DNA from: Rubrivivax sp.
GTDB taxonomy: Bacteria; Pseudomonadota; Gammaproteobacteria; Burkholderiales; Burkholderiaceae_C
NCBI GenBank assembly: GCA_020248915.1
Contig: JADCGP010000009.1
Location: 124,001 to 188,000, forward strand
Length of the DNA stretch: 64,000 nucleotides
Direction of reading: 5' to 3'
Shown here in pieces: positions 24,839 through 34,071 of this stretch. The notes beneath the pieces are model-generated. The model saw nothing but the letters and a program-made list of their open reading frames with translations. It was not told the origin of the DNA and made no database searches. Made by a program: the position numbers and the translations under genes. Numbering within the stretch: the stretch's first letter is position 1; every line of letters starts with the position of its first letter.

Positions 24839-25668
24839 CGCGCGGCGCAATCGAAGCCGAAGCCCGAGTACATGCCCGCGGCCTGCTTGCCCGTGTTGTC
24901 GGTGTCGGTCATCACGGCCACCGCCACCACCGGGCCGGCGGCGCTGCTGAAGGCGCGCCGGTAGTCCTCGCGCAGGTTGCGCCGCACGTCGTGCCAGCGG
25001 CCGAGCCCCTCGGTGCCCGACTGCACCACGATCATCTTGATCTGCGACGTGTGGGCCGACGGGATCACGGTGCCGGGCGCCTCGCGGCTGCCCCAGATGT
25101 AGATCAGCGCGGCGTACGGCGGCGGCCGGCCCGTCATCGTCTCGGCCATCTTGCGCCGCGCGCGTTCGCCCAGAGGCAGCTTGGCGGCGTCGCCGTCGAA
25201 GGCCACCACCACGCGCAGCGGCGCGTCCTCGCGCCGCGGGTCGGCATTGTCGGCGTCGGGCACCAGGGCGTCGGTCTTCCACGACCAGCGCAGCCAGCCG
25301 CCGGACCCGCGCGCCGGCCGGAACGACGTTCCGTACAGCGACGCCGAGCCGTCGGCCTGCGCCATCAGCACCTGCCGGCCCTCCTGCGTCGTCAGCTCGT
25401 AGCGCGTGTCCTTCTTCAGGCGCGACAGCGGCGCGTGCCCCCAGGGCGGTGCCTTGCCGTCCATCGGCAGAGGCCGGGCCGTGCAGCCTGCCGCTGCAGC
25501 CGGTGCCGGCGTGGCGCCTGCGGCCGGGGCCGCTGCACCGCCTGCCGCCGCGCCCGGGCCGCCGGCCGCGGACTGCGCGCCCGCGGAGCCGGCGGCGAGC
25601 GCCAGCAGCAGGCCCAGCCCCGCCACGCAAGTCCGCGGTCGCACGGGTGCGTTGGATCGATCGCCCAC
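24835..25668 (-). CDS. DUF3047-domain exported protein
   Basis: 277 residues from the GTG at 25668, which is preceded by AGGAGG at six bases; this is a better start than the upstream ATG, whose extension is not protein-like. A signal peptide is visible (CVAGLGLLLALAAGSAGAQS). After a low-complexity Ala/Gly/Pro stretch the DUF3047 core follows: RYELTTQEGRQVLMAQADGSASLYG, WLRWSWKTDALVPDADN, RVVVAFDGD, YAALIYIWGSREAPGTVIPSAHTSQIKMIVVQSG and VAVMTDTDNTGKQAAGMYSGFGF. DUF3047 proteins are periplasmic with no known function. Its stop overlaps the start of the phospholipase D-like gene. Confidence 0.84.
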   Translation of the reverse strand: MGDRSNAPVRPRTCVAGLGLLLALAAGSAGAQSAAGGPGAAAGGAAAPAAGATPAPAAAAGCTARPLPMDGKAPPWGHAPLSRLKKDTRYELTTQEGRQVLMAQADGSASLYGTSFRPARGSGGWLRWSWKTDALVPDADNADPRREDAPLRVVVAFDGDAAKLPLGERARRKMAETMTGRPPPYAALIYIWGSREAPGTVIPSAHTSQIKMIVVQSGTEGLGRWHDVRRNLREDYRRAFSSAAGPVVAVAVMTDTDNTGKQAAGMYSGFGFDCAAR

Positions 25669-25825
25669 CGGGTGCCTCCTCGAGTCTGCCCACCGCCGCG
25701 GCGCCCGACGCGGGCCGCGGCGCGAACGACCCGGGCAGGATAGTCGAACCGCCCTCGGCATCGGCGGCAGGCCATCCGGGTTGACGACCATAGGGCGAGC
25801 GCCGCCGCTGCCGAACAATCGGCCG

Positions 25826-27088
25826 GTGGGCAGCGACGTCTACGTCATCGCCACGTCGTGCACGGCCTTCGGCAAGCACGCCGGCCGCAGCTTCGCCGAT
25901 CTCGCGCGCGAGGCCTGGCTCGCGTTGCTCGACGACGGCGGCCTCGGTGCCGGCGACGCCGCGCTGGTGGAGCAGGCCTGGTTCGGCAACTGCGGCATGG
26001 GGCAGTGGGGCCAGGGCGGCATCCGCGGGCAGGTGTGCTTCACGCCGCTCGTCGAGGAGGGGCTGTTCCCCGAGCGCGTGCCGATGATCAACGTCGAGGG
26101 CGGCTGCGCCACCGCGTCGTTCGCCTTCCACGGCGCCTGGAAGGACGTGCTGTCCGGGCAGTCGCGCGTGAGCCTGGCGATCGGCGTCGAGAAGCTCGTC
26201 AGCCCCGACGACCCGGCGCGCACCGCGGCCATCTTCGCCACCGCGATCGACCAGCTCGAGCCCGCGCGCTGGCGTGCCTACTACGAGCGCGCCGGCCAGG
26301 AGGCGGGCAAGCCATTCGAGACCGCGGCCGGCCGCACCGTGTTCATGGACACCTACGCGATGCAGGCGGCCTGGCACATGCGCAGGCACGGCACGACGCA
26401 GCGCCAGATCGCCGCGGCCGCGTCCAAGAACCACCGCCACGGCAGCCTGAACCCGCTCGCGCAGTACCGCTTCGAGCTGTCGGTGGACGAGGTGCTGGCC
26501 GACCGCGAGGTGAGCTGGCCGCTGACGCGCGCGATGTGCTCGCCGCTGGGCGACGGGGCTGCCGCCGCGCTGCTTTGCAGCGAGGACGCGCTGGCCGACT
26601 TCCCGGCCGCGGCGCGGGCGCGCGCGGTGCGCGTCCGCACCAGCCAACTCGCCGGCGGCAAGTACCGGCGGCTCGACGAGCCCGGCCTGTCGCGCGTGGC
26701 CGCCGACAAGGCCTGGGCGCGCACGGGGCTGGCGCCGGCCGACATCGACGTCGTCGAACTGCACGACGCCACGTCCTTCTGCGAGCTCTACCAGCTCGAG
26801 ATGCTGCGCCTGTGTCCGGAGGGGCGGGGCGGCCCGTTCGTCGAGTCGGGCGCCACGGCGCTCGGAGGCCGATTGCCGGTCAACGTGTCCGGCGGCCTCG
26901 TCTCCAAGGGCCACCCGGTCGGTGCCACGGGGCTGTCGATGGTGCACGAGGTGGTGCTGCAGCTGCGCGGCGAGGCCGGCGCGCGCCAGGTGCCCGGCGC
27001 CGAGCTCGGCCTGGTCGAGAACGGCGGCGGCGTGATGGGCTTCGACGAGGCTGCGTGCGCGGTGCACATCCTCCAGAAGAGCCGGTAG
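25826..27088 (+). CDS. Thiolase-family protein (SCP-x type)
   Basis: 420 residues from the GTG at 25826; the frame is open upstream but homology starts here. The nucleophilic Cys is in VEGGCATASFAFHGA and the catalytic His in LVSKGHPVGATGLSMVHE. The third catalytic element is ENGGGVMG, without the final Cys of true acetyl-CoA acetyltransferases; this substitution is typical for lipid-transfer/SCP-x thiolases and related enzymes. The reaction is probably the thiolytic cleavage of a 3-ketoacyl-CoA, possibly of a steroid- or side-chain-type acyl-CoA. Seven bases separate it from a cytochrome P450 gene, which suggests a joint catabolic pathway. Confidence 0.87.
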   Translation: MGSDVYVIATSCTAFGKHAGRSFADLAREAWLALLDDGGLGAGDAALVEQAWFGNCGMGQWGQGGIRGQVCFTPLVEEGLFPERVPMINVEGGCATASFAFHGAWKDVLSGQSRVSLAIGVEKLVSPDDPARTAAIFATAIDQLEPARWRAYYERAGQEAGKPFETAAGRTVFMDTYAMQAAWHMRRHGTTQRQIAAAASKNHRHGSLNPLAQYRFELSVDEVLADREVSWPLTRAMCSPLGDGAAAALLCSEDALADFPAAARARAVRVRTSQLAGGKYRRLDEPGLSRVAADKAWARTGLAPADIDVVELHDATSFCELYQLEMLRLCPEGRGGPFVESGATALGGRLPVNVSGGLVSKGHPVGATGLSMVHEVVLQLRGEAGARQVPGAELGLVENGGGVMGFDEAACAVHILQKSR

Positions 27089-27094
27089 CGGGCG

Positions 27095-28396
27095 ATGGCG
27101 GGCGACGATTCCTCACCCACCCCGCGCGCGGCAGGGCAGCCTGCGGTGAGTCCGCCAGCGCGCCAGGCCGCGTCCGGACCGATCGACTGGCGGCCCGAGG
27201 ACCCGGCCACGCTCGCCGACCCCTACGCGGTCTTCGCGCGCATGCGCGACGAGGACCCCTGCCACTGGAGCCCGCGCCTGCGCAGCTGGGTGCTGACGCG
27301 CTACGACGACGTGCGCGCCGTGTGCCTGGACCGCGAGCGGCTGTCGTCCGACCGGCTGCGCCCGTACTTCGCCAGCCTGCCGGCCGCCGAGTCGGGCCGC
27401 ATCGGCCACATCGTGCGCTACCTGGCGCAGTGGATGGTGTTCAAGGACCCGCCCGACCACACGCGGCTGCGCCGCCTCGTCAGCCGCGTGTTCCACGCCC
27501 GCTCGATGCAGGCGATGCGCCCGCGGGTGGAGGACATCGCGCGCTGGCTGCTCGACCGGCTGGCCGGGCGCGACCGCATCGACGTGGTGGCCGACTTCGC
27601 CGGGCCGCTGCCCTGCCTGGTGATCATGGCCCTGCTCGGGGTGCCGCGCGCCGACCTCGCCGAGGTCAAGCGGATGAGCGACGAGATGGCGCTGTTCATC
27701 GGCTCGTCGCGCACCTCGCCCGAGAAGTACGACACCGCCGAGGCCGCCACGCGCGAGATGGCCGCCTTCTTCGCGCGCCTGATCGACGCGCGCCGCGCGC
27801 GGCCCGAGGCCGACCTGCTGAGCGAGCTCGTGCACCTGCGCGACGACGACGGCGACCGGCTGGCCGACGACGAGCTGATCGGCACCTGCATCATGCTGCT
27901 GTTTGCCGGCCACGAGACCACCACCAACCACATCGCCAACGGCGTGCATGCGCTGTTGCGCTTTCCGGGCGAGGCGCAGCGGCTGCGCGCCGACCCGGGG
28001 CTGGCGGCCGCGGCGGTGGAGGAACTGCTGCGCTACGACGGTCCGTCCGGGGCGCAGGTGCGCGTGGTCGCCCGCACGCACGAGCTCCACGGCCGGCGTC
28101 TGGAGGAAGGCCAGCGCGTCTTCATCATGCTCAACGCGGCCAACCGCGACCCGCGCGCCTACCCCGAGCCCGACCGCCTCGACCTCGACCGCGACGGCCT
28201 GCCGCACCTGGCCTTCGGCTTCGGCATCCACATCTGCCTGGGCTTTCCGCTGGCGCGCACCGAGGGCCAGGTCGCGATCCCGGCGCTGCTGGCGCGCTAC
28301 CGCTCCATCGAGCTCGACGGCGGGCCGCCGGAGTGGATCGACTCCCTCGTGTTCCGCGGCATGAAGGCGCTGCCGGTGAGGGTGCAGCCGGCCTGA
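27095..28396 (+). CDS. Cytochrome P450
   Basis: 433 residues, the size of a soluble bacterial P450. The heme-binding loop FGFGIHICLG supplies the proximal Cys381, the I-helix motif LLFAGHETTTN carries the oxygen-activating Thr, and an Arg is found in the region of the ExxR element (VEELLRYDGPS). It hydroxylates an unknown lipophilic substrate and needs a ferredoxin and reductase that are not in this window. The thiolase gene lies directly upstream in the same direction, so both may serve the same degradation or modification route. Confidence 0.94.
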   Translation: MAGDDSSPTPRAAGQPAVSPPARQAASGPIDWRPEDPATLADPYAVFARMRDEDPCHWSPRLRSWVLTRYDDVRAVCLDRERLSSDRLRPYFASLPAAESGRIGHIVRYLAQWMVFKDPPDHTRLRRLVSRVFHARSMQAMRPRVEDIARWLLDRLAGRDRIDVVADFAGPLPCLVIMALLGVPRADLAEVKRMSDEMALFIGSSRTSPEKYDTAEAATREMAAFFARLIDARRARPEADLLSELVHLRDDDGDRLADDELIGTCIMLLFAGHETTTNHIANGVHALLRFPGEAQRLRADPGLAAAAVEELLRYDGPSGAQVRVVARTHELHGRRLEEGQRVFIMLNAANRDPRAYPEPDRLDLDRDGLPHLAFGFGIHICLGFPLARTEGQVAIPALLARYRSIELDGGPPEWIDSLVFRGMKALPVRVQPA

Positions 28397-28520
28397 GGCG
28401 GGTGCATCGGCCACTCCAACGGCCTCGAGAGCGCGACCCGGCGCCTTGTTCAGCCCCTGCTGCAGCCGCGCGACGATCGCGCCGGACGTGGCGGCGCTGC
28501 AGGCCCGACTTCGCGGACGA

Positions 28521-29489
28521 TCACCTGCCGCCGGCCGGGAGCGCCGCGTTCTTGCGCCGGTGTGGCGGCGCCCCGGCCGCGGACCGGACCGCCGGGGCCG
28601 ATGAGCCGGCAGCCGCCGCGGCGAGCTCGCGCAGGGTGCGCACCGCCGGAAGATCCGCGTTGTGCGTGCGGCTGATGAAGGCCATCGTCTTCACGTGGCG
28701 GATCTCCTCGATCTGCAGCACCGCCAGCCGCGAGCGCAGCGGGTGGGCCCGCACCATGGCGTGCGACAGGTAGCCGACGCAGTCCGTGTGCGCGATGGTC
28801 GACAGCAGCGTGGGCACGCCGTCGCAGCGCAGCGCCACCTGCGGCAGCGGCAGGCCCCGCTGTTGCGCCAGGCCCGCGAGCCAGAGCCCCACCCGCGTCG
28901 TCGCCGCCGCCACGACCCAGCGCTCCTGCACCAGCGCTGCCAGCGAGCGCAGTTGCCGGCGGCGCGGGTGCTGCCGGCTGCAAACGGCGGCGTAGGTCTC
29001 GGATCCCAGCGGAGTCACCGCGTGGTCCGGCGGCACGACCTGCGGGGGCGGGCCGAGCACGCAGTCCACCTCCCCGCGGGACAGCGCCGCGGAGAGCGCC
29101 TCGGCGGACGACTGCACGATGTCGATGCGCGTATCGGGCACCCGGGCGACGAAGCGGGCCAGGGCCAGCGTCTCGGCGTCGCCGAGGTCACCCAGCCCGA
29201 CGCCGAGGCGGACGAAGGGCTGGGGCAGCCGTCGCGAGGCGCCGAGCGCCGAGTGGACGTCGGCGGTCATCACGGCCACTCGCTCGGCATGCCGCAGCAC
29301 GATCTGGCCCTGCTCGGTGAGCTCCACCCCGCGCTGCATCCGCTGCACGAGCGTCGCGCCACAGGACGACTCCAGCCGCGCGAGCGACTTGGACAGCGTG
29401 GATTGCGACAGGCCCAGACGCTGGGCCGCCTTGCTGAGACTGGCCTCCGAGGCGAGGGTCAGGAAGTAGCGGAGGTCGCGCAGTTCCAT
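28521..29489 (-). CDS. LysR-family transcriptional regulator
   Basis: 322 residues from the ATG at 29489 (an in-frame ATG upstream is less protein-like). Helix-turn-helix: LRDLRYFLTLASEASLSKAAQRLGLSQSTLSKSLARLE, followed by a linker and the effector domain. The C-terminus is extended by Ala/Gly-rich residues. It is divergent from the large lipoprotein gene at 29586, and the 96-base gap contains an inverted repeat, so it probably controls that gene, itself, or both. Confidence 0.92.
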   Translation of the reverse strand: MELRDLRYFLTLASEASLSKAAQRLGLSQSTLSKSLARLESSCGATLVQRMQRGVELTEQGQIVLRHAERVAVMTADVHSALGASRRLPQPFVRLGVGLGDLGDAETLALARFVARVPDTRIDIVQSSAEALSAALSRGEVDCVLGPPPQVVPPDHAVTPLGSETYAAVCSRQHPRRRQLRSLAALVQERWVVAAATTRVGLWLAGLAQQRGLPLPQVALRCDGVPTLLSTIAHTDCVGYLSHAMVRAHPLRSRLAVLQIEEIRHVKTMAFISRTHNADLPAVRTLRELAAAAAGSSAPAVRSAAGAPPHRRKNAALPAGGR

Positions 29490-29520
29490 GGGTGGATCGT
29501 GAAGTGCTGAACGCGATCCG

Positions 29521-29574
29521 GCAGGGAATCTGACATGAAAGAAATTCAACGATCATGAATCAGACATGCCCTGC
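29521..29574. promoter_or_regulatory. Imperfect inverted repeat in the LysR/lipoprotein divergent region
   Basis: GCAGGGAATCTGA (29521-29533) faces TCAGACATGCCCTGC (29560-29574), with matching GCAGGG/CCCTGC ends and CTGA/TCAG inner ends, over 54 bases. This is the size of a typical LysR-family tetramer site. It is less GC-rich than the surroundings. Confidence 0.5.
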
Positions 29575-29585
29575 AAGGATACGTC

Positions 29586-32240
29586 ATGACTTCCTTCGCC
29601 TGGCAGACGAGAACGCCCGGCCCGGCCGGCCGGGGCCGCCGGCTTGGCCGGCTGGCGCTGCTGGCCGCGACGGTCTGCGCCGCTGCGGCCTGCGGCGGCG
29701 GCGGCGGCGGCGGAGCCGCACCGGCCGCACCGGCCGCGCCGGCGGCACCGCCGTCCCCCGGGCCCGCCCCAGTCCCCGCTCCGTCCCCGGTTCCGTCCCC
29801 CGCTCCGGCGCCTTCCCCCACGCCGGCGCCCGCCCCTGCACCGCCCCCCGGTTTCTCGTGGGCGCTGGCCATCACCGGAGGCCCGGCGGTGGCGCGCGGG
29901 GTCAGCACCCGCGAGGACGGCAGCAGCGTCGTCGTCGGCTCGGCCGGGCCGGCAAGCGCACTGCAGCTCGGGACACAGGGCGCCGACACCCAGGGCAAGG
30001 GCACGGACATCTTCGTCGCGTCGCTGTCGGCGGGCGGGCAGCCGCAGTGGCTGCGCACGTTCGGTGGCAGCGGCGAGGACTACGCCTTCGATGTCGCGGC
30101 CACCCCGGACGGCGATGCCATCGTCGTCGGACAGGTCTCGGGACGGTTCAGCTTCGGCGGCGTGGCGGTCGACATCGCCGGCCCGAACCCGGACGCCTTC
30201 GTCGCCCGTATCGACGGCAGCGGCGCGCTCCGCTGGCTGACCACCGGCAGCGGTGCCGGCCGTGCCTACGGCAACGAGGTGGCGGTGGACGCCGCCGGCA
30301 ACGTGCTGGCGATTGGCGTGTTCCGCAACCAGATCAGTTTCGGCGTGCGGACGCTGACCGCGCCGGGCGGGCTCGCCGGCGATCAGGTCTTCGTCGTCAA
30401 GCTCGACGGCCAGGGCGCCGCGCTGTGGGCGCGCGCCATCACCGGAGCGGGCGTGCTCGCCGGACGCGGCATCGGGCGCGACGGCGGCAACCGCGTGCTG
30501 GTGGCCGGCGAGTTCAGCGGCAGCATCGGTGTCGACGATGGCGCGGGCGGCGTCGTCGACCTGGTGTCGGCCGGCGGCACCGACTGTTTCGCGGCCGCCT
30601 ACGATCCCGACGGCCGGCTCCAGTGGGCGCGCGCCTTCGGCGGCAGCGGCGACGACAAGTGCCGGGGGATCGGCGGCGACGCCGGCGGCAACGTGGTGCT
30701 GGCCGGCACCTTCAGCGGCAGCGTGCGCTTCGGCGCCCAGACGCTGGCGAGCGCGGGTGCGTCGAACCTGTTCCTGGCGCGCCTGGATCCCGGGGGCCAG
30801 CCGATCGGGGTGCAGGCCTTCGGCAGCAACGGCAGCGACGAAGGCAGCGAGATCGAGGTCGCCGACGACGGCACGGTCGTGCTGGCGGCCCAGTTCGGCG
30901 GCGCGGCGTCGCTGCCCTGGGGCCAGGCGATCGTCGCCAGCCCGGCTGCGCGCGAGATGTTCGCGGCGCGCATCGGCGCCGGCGGGTCGGTCGAGTGGTT
31001 CGCCACCTCGCCTGGCACCGGCGACGACGTCAACTATGCGCTTTCGGTCGGGCTGGACGGCGCGGTGACGCTGGTGGGCACCTATGGCGGCAATGCCGGC
31101 GGCTCGATCGCGTTCGGCGGCACCACGCTGGGCAGCGCGGGCGGGCCGTCCTCGTTCGTCGCCCGGCTGGGACGCGGCTCCGACACCACGCCCACCCCGC
31201 CACCGTCGTCATCGACGCTGAACTTCGCGGCAGCGGCCGACTTCCTGCGGTCCATCGGCGGTGCGGGCATGGTCGTGCTGCAGGACGGACGCCTCGTCCA
31301 CGAGGCCTACATGAACGGGTGGAACGGCACGACCGCCAAGCCCATCGCCAGCGGCACGAAGAGCTTCACCTGTGCCCTCGTCGCCGCCGCCGAGGCCGAT
31401 GGCCTGCTGACGCCCGACCTGCAGGCCGCGAGCCGGATCCCCGCCTGGGCCTCCGGGGGCAGCGCGCCCCAGGCGGCCTCGAAATCGAAGATCCTGCTGA
31501 AGGACCTGCTGTCGATCAGCGCCGGGCTGCGGGCCTCCGGCGTGTCGGGTGGCGCGTTGAACAACGTCGACAGCTACGCGCAGGCGGTGGCCGCCCCCTC
31601 GGTCTTCGACCCCGGGGTGGCGGCAATCTACACCCCCAACAGCTTCCAGGCCGTGGCCGCGATCTTCGAGCTGTCCACCGGCGGCAGCTACAACCCGCAG
31701 GGCGTTGTCAGCGGCGGGACGGACCCGCTGGAGTACCTGACCCGGCGCGTGCTCGACCCGATCGGCCTGGCCGTGGGCAGCTGGCAGCGCGACCTGAACG
31801 GCAAGCCGAACTTCGGGGGAGGGGCGTCGCTCACCGCGCGCGAGTGGGCGAAGTTCGGGCAGCTGATGCTGGACGACGGCGCATGGAACGGGGTGCAGCT
31901 GCTGCCCGCCGGCCTGCTGTCGCGTTGCGCCGCCTACCGCACCGATGCCTTCTGGGGCTACGGCCTGTCTTGGTGGCTGAACCGGGAGGTCGGGTCCACG
32001 TACCAGCCGGGGCAGGACTCGGTCGACGTCACGCGGGCCCTGGGATGGTCCACCGGCGGCCGTCTGGCGCCCAGCGTGCCGGCAGACATGTACATGGCCG
32101 CAGGCTTCGGGGGCTACCGGCTGTACGTGATCCCGAGCCTGCGCCTGGTGGCCGTGCGCATGGGCGGGCGCGATCCCGCCGACCCGGCGGTGTCGGCCGA
32201 CGACCGGTTCCTCGGGCTGCTGATCGGCACGCAGCGCTGA
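29586..32240 (+). CDS. Lipoprotein with beta-propeller repeats fused to a serine beta-lactamase-fold domain
   Basis: 884 residues, start preceded by AAGGAT. A lipoprotein signal peptide ends in AAAACGGGGGGG; then comes a Pro/Ala-rich linker of about 40 residues. Residues about 90-530 form roughly eight repeats (each with a G-x-D...A-x-L/I-x-x-G-x-x-x-W pattern, for example FVVKLDGQGAALWARAITG), like SBBP/beta-propeller domains. The C-terminal third (about 545-884) is a beta-lactamase/transpeptidase-like serine hydrolase: Ser589-x-x-Lys592 in IASGTKSFTCALV, a Tyr in AAIYTPNSFQAVAAI and the region ending GFGGYRLYVIPSLRLVAVRMGG. It is probably an exported esterase or amidase, possibly for oligomers such as 6-aminohexanoate. 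Substrate unknown. Confidence 0.85.
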   Translation: MTSFAWQTRTPGPAGRGRRLGRLALLAATVCAAAACGGGGGGGAAPAAPAAPAAPPSPGPAPVPAPSPVPSPAPAPSPTPAPAPAPPPGFSWALAITGGPAVARGVSTREDGSSVVVGSAGPASALQLGTQGADTQGKGTDIFVASLSAGGQPQWLRTFGGSGEDYAFDVAATPDGDAIVVGQVSGRFSFGGVAVDIAGPNPDAFVARIDGSGALRWLTTGSGAGRAYGNEVAVDAAGNVLAIGVFRNQISFGVRTLTAPGGLAGDQVFVVKLDGQGAALWARAITGAGVLAGRGIGRDGGNRVLVAGEFSGSIGVDDGAGGVVDLVSAGGTDCFAAAYDPDGRLQWARAFGGSGDDKCRGIGGDAGGNVVLAGTFSGSVRFGAQTLASAGASNLFLARLDPGGQPIGVQAFGSNGSDEGSEIEVADDGTVVLAAQFGGAASLPWGQAIVASPAAREMFAARIGAGGSVEWFATSPGTGDDVNYALSVGLDGAVTLVGTYGGNAGGSIAFGGTTLGSAGGPSSFVARLGRGSDTTPTPPPSSSTLNFAAAADFLRSIGGAGMVVLQDGRLVHEAYMNGWNGTTAKPIASGTKSFTCALVAAAEADGLLTPDLQAASRIPAWASGGSAPQAASKSKILLKDLLSISAGLRASGVSGGALNNVDSYAQAVAAPSVFDPGVAAIYTPNSFQAVAAIFELSTGGSYNPQGVVSGGTDPLEYLTRRVLDPIGLAVGSWQRDLNGKPNFGGGASLTAREWAKFGQLMLDDGAWNGVQLLPAGLLSRCAAYRTDAFWGYGLSWWLNREVGSTYQPGQDSVDVTRALGWSTGGRLAPSVPADMYMAAGFGGYRLYVIPSLRLVAVRMGGRDPADPAVSADDRFLGLLIGTQR

Positions 32241-32829
32241 ACCCGCGGATGCGACGAGCGTTCGCCGCGGCGGCACGCGTCGGCCAGCCGATCGTCCACT
32301 TGCCAGCGCCTGACCGCAAGCGCCCAGGCGCGGCGGCTCGCTGCTCTCCGAGACGCGCCCCCGATCGACTGCCGTACACGCAGCGGCGCCTGTCGGAACA
32401 AAGGGCGCTATTCCTGGGCACCGTGGGAGCGGCTCCAGGTGTTGCATGGCTGCTGGAAGGCAGCTTCAGACTGATCTGAGTCAGTCGTGGCCGGGGTCCC
32501 GAGCGACCGCTTCCACCAGCACCGGTCACTGATAGTCGGTGGCATCGACCGACTGCTTCACTTCCGACTCCGGTCGTCCAACCCCTGCCACCGTGGAGGT
32601 CCGACGCGACCGACGGCTTCTGCCGACTGCGACCGGCTCAGATCGACCCAAAGCAGACCGGGACCGAGCAGGCCGGGCGGGCGGAAAGCCGTCGGCGACA
32701 CGCTATTCCTGCGGCCAATCGCCATGCCGATGGACAACGCCTTGTAGTCAGTGGTGGAAAGCATTGGTACTGCCGTTCGAGCCCCGGAACACTCGAACGA
32801 GCGAAGCGCCGTCACCCCGCACGAGACAG
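32241..32829. other. Intergenic region at the left edge of the low-GC block
   Basis: 589 bases without a supported gene. Composition changes from strongly GC-rich to a lower-GC sequence near 32450. Small frames (for example 32487-32747) have no ribosome site and no family resemblance. Contains short dyads such as GTCGGTGGCATCGACCGAC. It probably contains a junction or decayed mobile-element sequence; no intact insertion sequence or inverted terminal repeat is seen. Confidence 0.6.
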
Positions 32830-33606
32830 TCACCCGTCAAACTTGCCGTGCCGGCCGGCTCCAGCCGAAAAGCGGCTCGAACCGGCCAACGTTTCACCGC
32901 TGCGAATGGTTGCGAGCCCTCGGCGTATCTCGTTGGCGATGGCGCTCGCGTCGTCCAGCCCGTAGTGCTCCAGCAGCGAGAGCCGATCGTTGCGCAGTCC
33001 GGCTTGTGGAAAGCCCACCAAGCTCTTCGCCAGCGCCGTGGCTTCTGCCTGTGCCGAGCCATCGTCAACCACCCGGGTTACCAATCCGATGGCCAGGGCC
33101 TCGTCCATCGCCACCGGTCGGCCCGTCAGTATGAGTTCAAGGGCCCGACCCTGGCCGATCAGCTGCGGCAAGCGAATGGTTCCCAGGTCCACCAGCGGCA
33201 CGCCGAAGCGCCGGTTAAAGATACCCATCACGGCCGAACGACCAGCCACACGCAGGTCACACCACAGCGCGAGTTCCATGCCCCCCGCGACGGCGTGGCC
33301 TTCGATCGCGGCGATGACGGGCTTGCTCAAGCGCAGGCGTGTCGGTCCCATCGGCGCGAAGTCGCCGTCGGGCTCGACCGGCTTGCGTTCGCCGGCCGCC
33401 AGCGCCTGCAGGTCAGCGCCGGCGCAGAAGGTGCCACCCTCACCGGCGAGGATCGCCACGTCGCTGCGGTCGTCGGCATCGAAGGCCTTGAACGCCGCAA
33501 GGAGCGCGCGCCCTGTCTCCAGGTCCACGGCATTGCGGCGAGAGACTCTCCGGATCGTGACCGTGGTCACCCGTCCGGCCGTGTGGATGGCAACGCCGGC
33601 GCTCAC
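32830..33606 (-). CDS. Enoyl-CoA hydratase/isomerase (crotonase family)
   Basis: 258 residues from the GTG at 33606, overlapping the preceding stop by four bases (GTGA). Crotonase signatures: TVTIRRVSRRNAVD, GTFCAGADLQAL (oxyanion Gly/Ala region), PVIAAIEGHAVAGGMELALWCDLRVAG, and MGIFNRRFGVPLVDLGTIRLPQLIG. It likely hydrates or isomerises an enoyl-CoA in fatty-acid-like or aromatic catabolism; no reaction specificity can be inferred. It is the last gene of a five-gene minus-strand operon. GC is lower than in the surrounding chromosome. Confidence 0.9.
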   Translation of the reverse strand: MSAGVAIHTAGRVTTVTIRRVSRRNAVDLETGRALLAAFKAFDADDRSDVAILAGEGGTFCAGADLQALAAGERKPVEPDGDFAPMGPTRLRLSKPVIAAIEGHAVAGGMELALWCDLRVAGRSAVMGIFNRRFGVPLVDLGTIRLPQLIGQGRALELILTGRPVAMDEALAIGLVTRVVDDGSAQAEATALAKSLVGFPQAGLRNDRLSLLEHYGLDDASAIANEIRRGLATIRSGETLAGSSRFSAGAGRHGKFDG

Positions 33607-34061
33607 GCCACACCCTCGCCTGCCGCAGTCGACTTGTGGCCCTCCGGCGCCGGCGCCTTCAGGATCGTGCCTTGCGCCGCGGCACACAGCTTCTCCACGC
33701 CGTCGTGCAGCGCAAACACGTCGCAGCGGCTGACGCCCTGCGTCCGACCGGCGTTGAGGGTCCAGGCCCTGGCCACCAGGGTCTGGCCGAGGGCCGGCCT
33801 CAGGTAGTTGACCTTGATTTCCGCGGTCAGCACTCCGCCGCCCATCGACAAGGCTGCGGCCATGGTCAGAGCGTTGTCGGCGAGGTAGGCCACCACGCCG
33901 CCGTGCACGAAACCTCGGCCTTGCTTGAGCTGGTCAGTGATCAGCAGGTGCAGCTCCACGGCACCATCGCCGTACGACACCACCTGGGTGCCGAGCATTA
34001 CACTGAAAGGCTGCGCCGCAAGGGCGGCGCGACCGGCGAGAAGCAGTTCCTGGGCGTTCAT
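33603..34061 (-). CDS. PaaI-family hotdog thioesterase
   Basis: 152 residues. Hotdog-fold thioesterase signatures: FVHGGVVAYLADNALTMAA with the catalytic Gly/Asp region, and VLTAEIKVNYLRPALGQTLVARAWTLNAGRTQGVSRCDVFAL. These cytoplasmic enzymes hydrolyse acyl-CoA or aryl-CoA thioesters and free CoA, often in aromatic degradation. Next to the crotonase gene with a GTGA overlap, so they are translated together. Confidence 0.9.
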   Translation of the reverse strand: MNAQELLLAGRAALAAQPFSVMLGTQVVSYGDGAVELHLLITDQLKQGRGFVHGGVVAYLADNALTMAAALSMGGGVLTAEIKVNYLRPALGQTLVARAWTLNAGRTQGVSRCDVFALHDGVEKLCAAAQGTILKAPAPEGHKSTAAGEGVA

Positions 34062-34071
34062 GGCATTTCGC

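Noticed and set aside
32487..32747. Possible 86-residue gene in the left junction
   Set aside because: No ribosome site, no family-like pattern, and composition of random translation.
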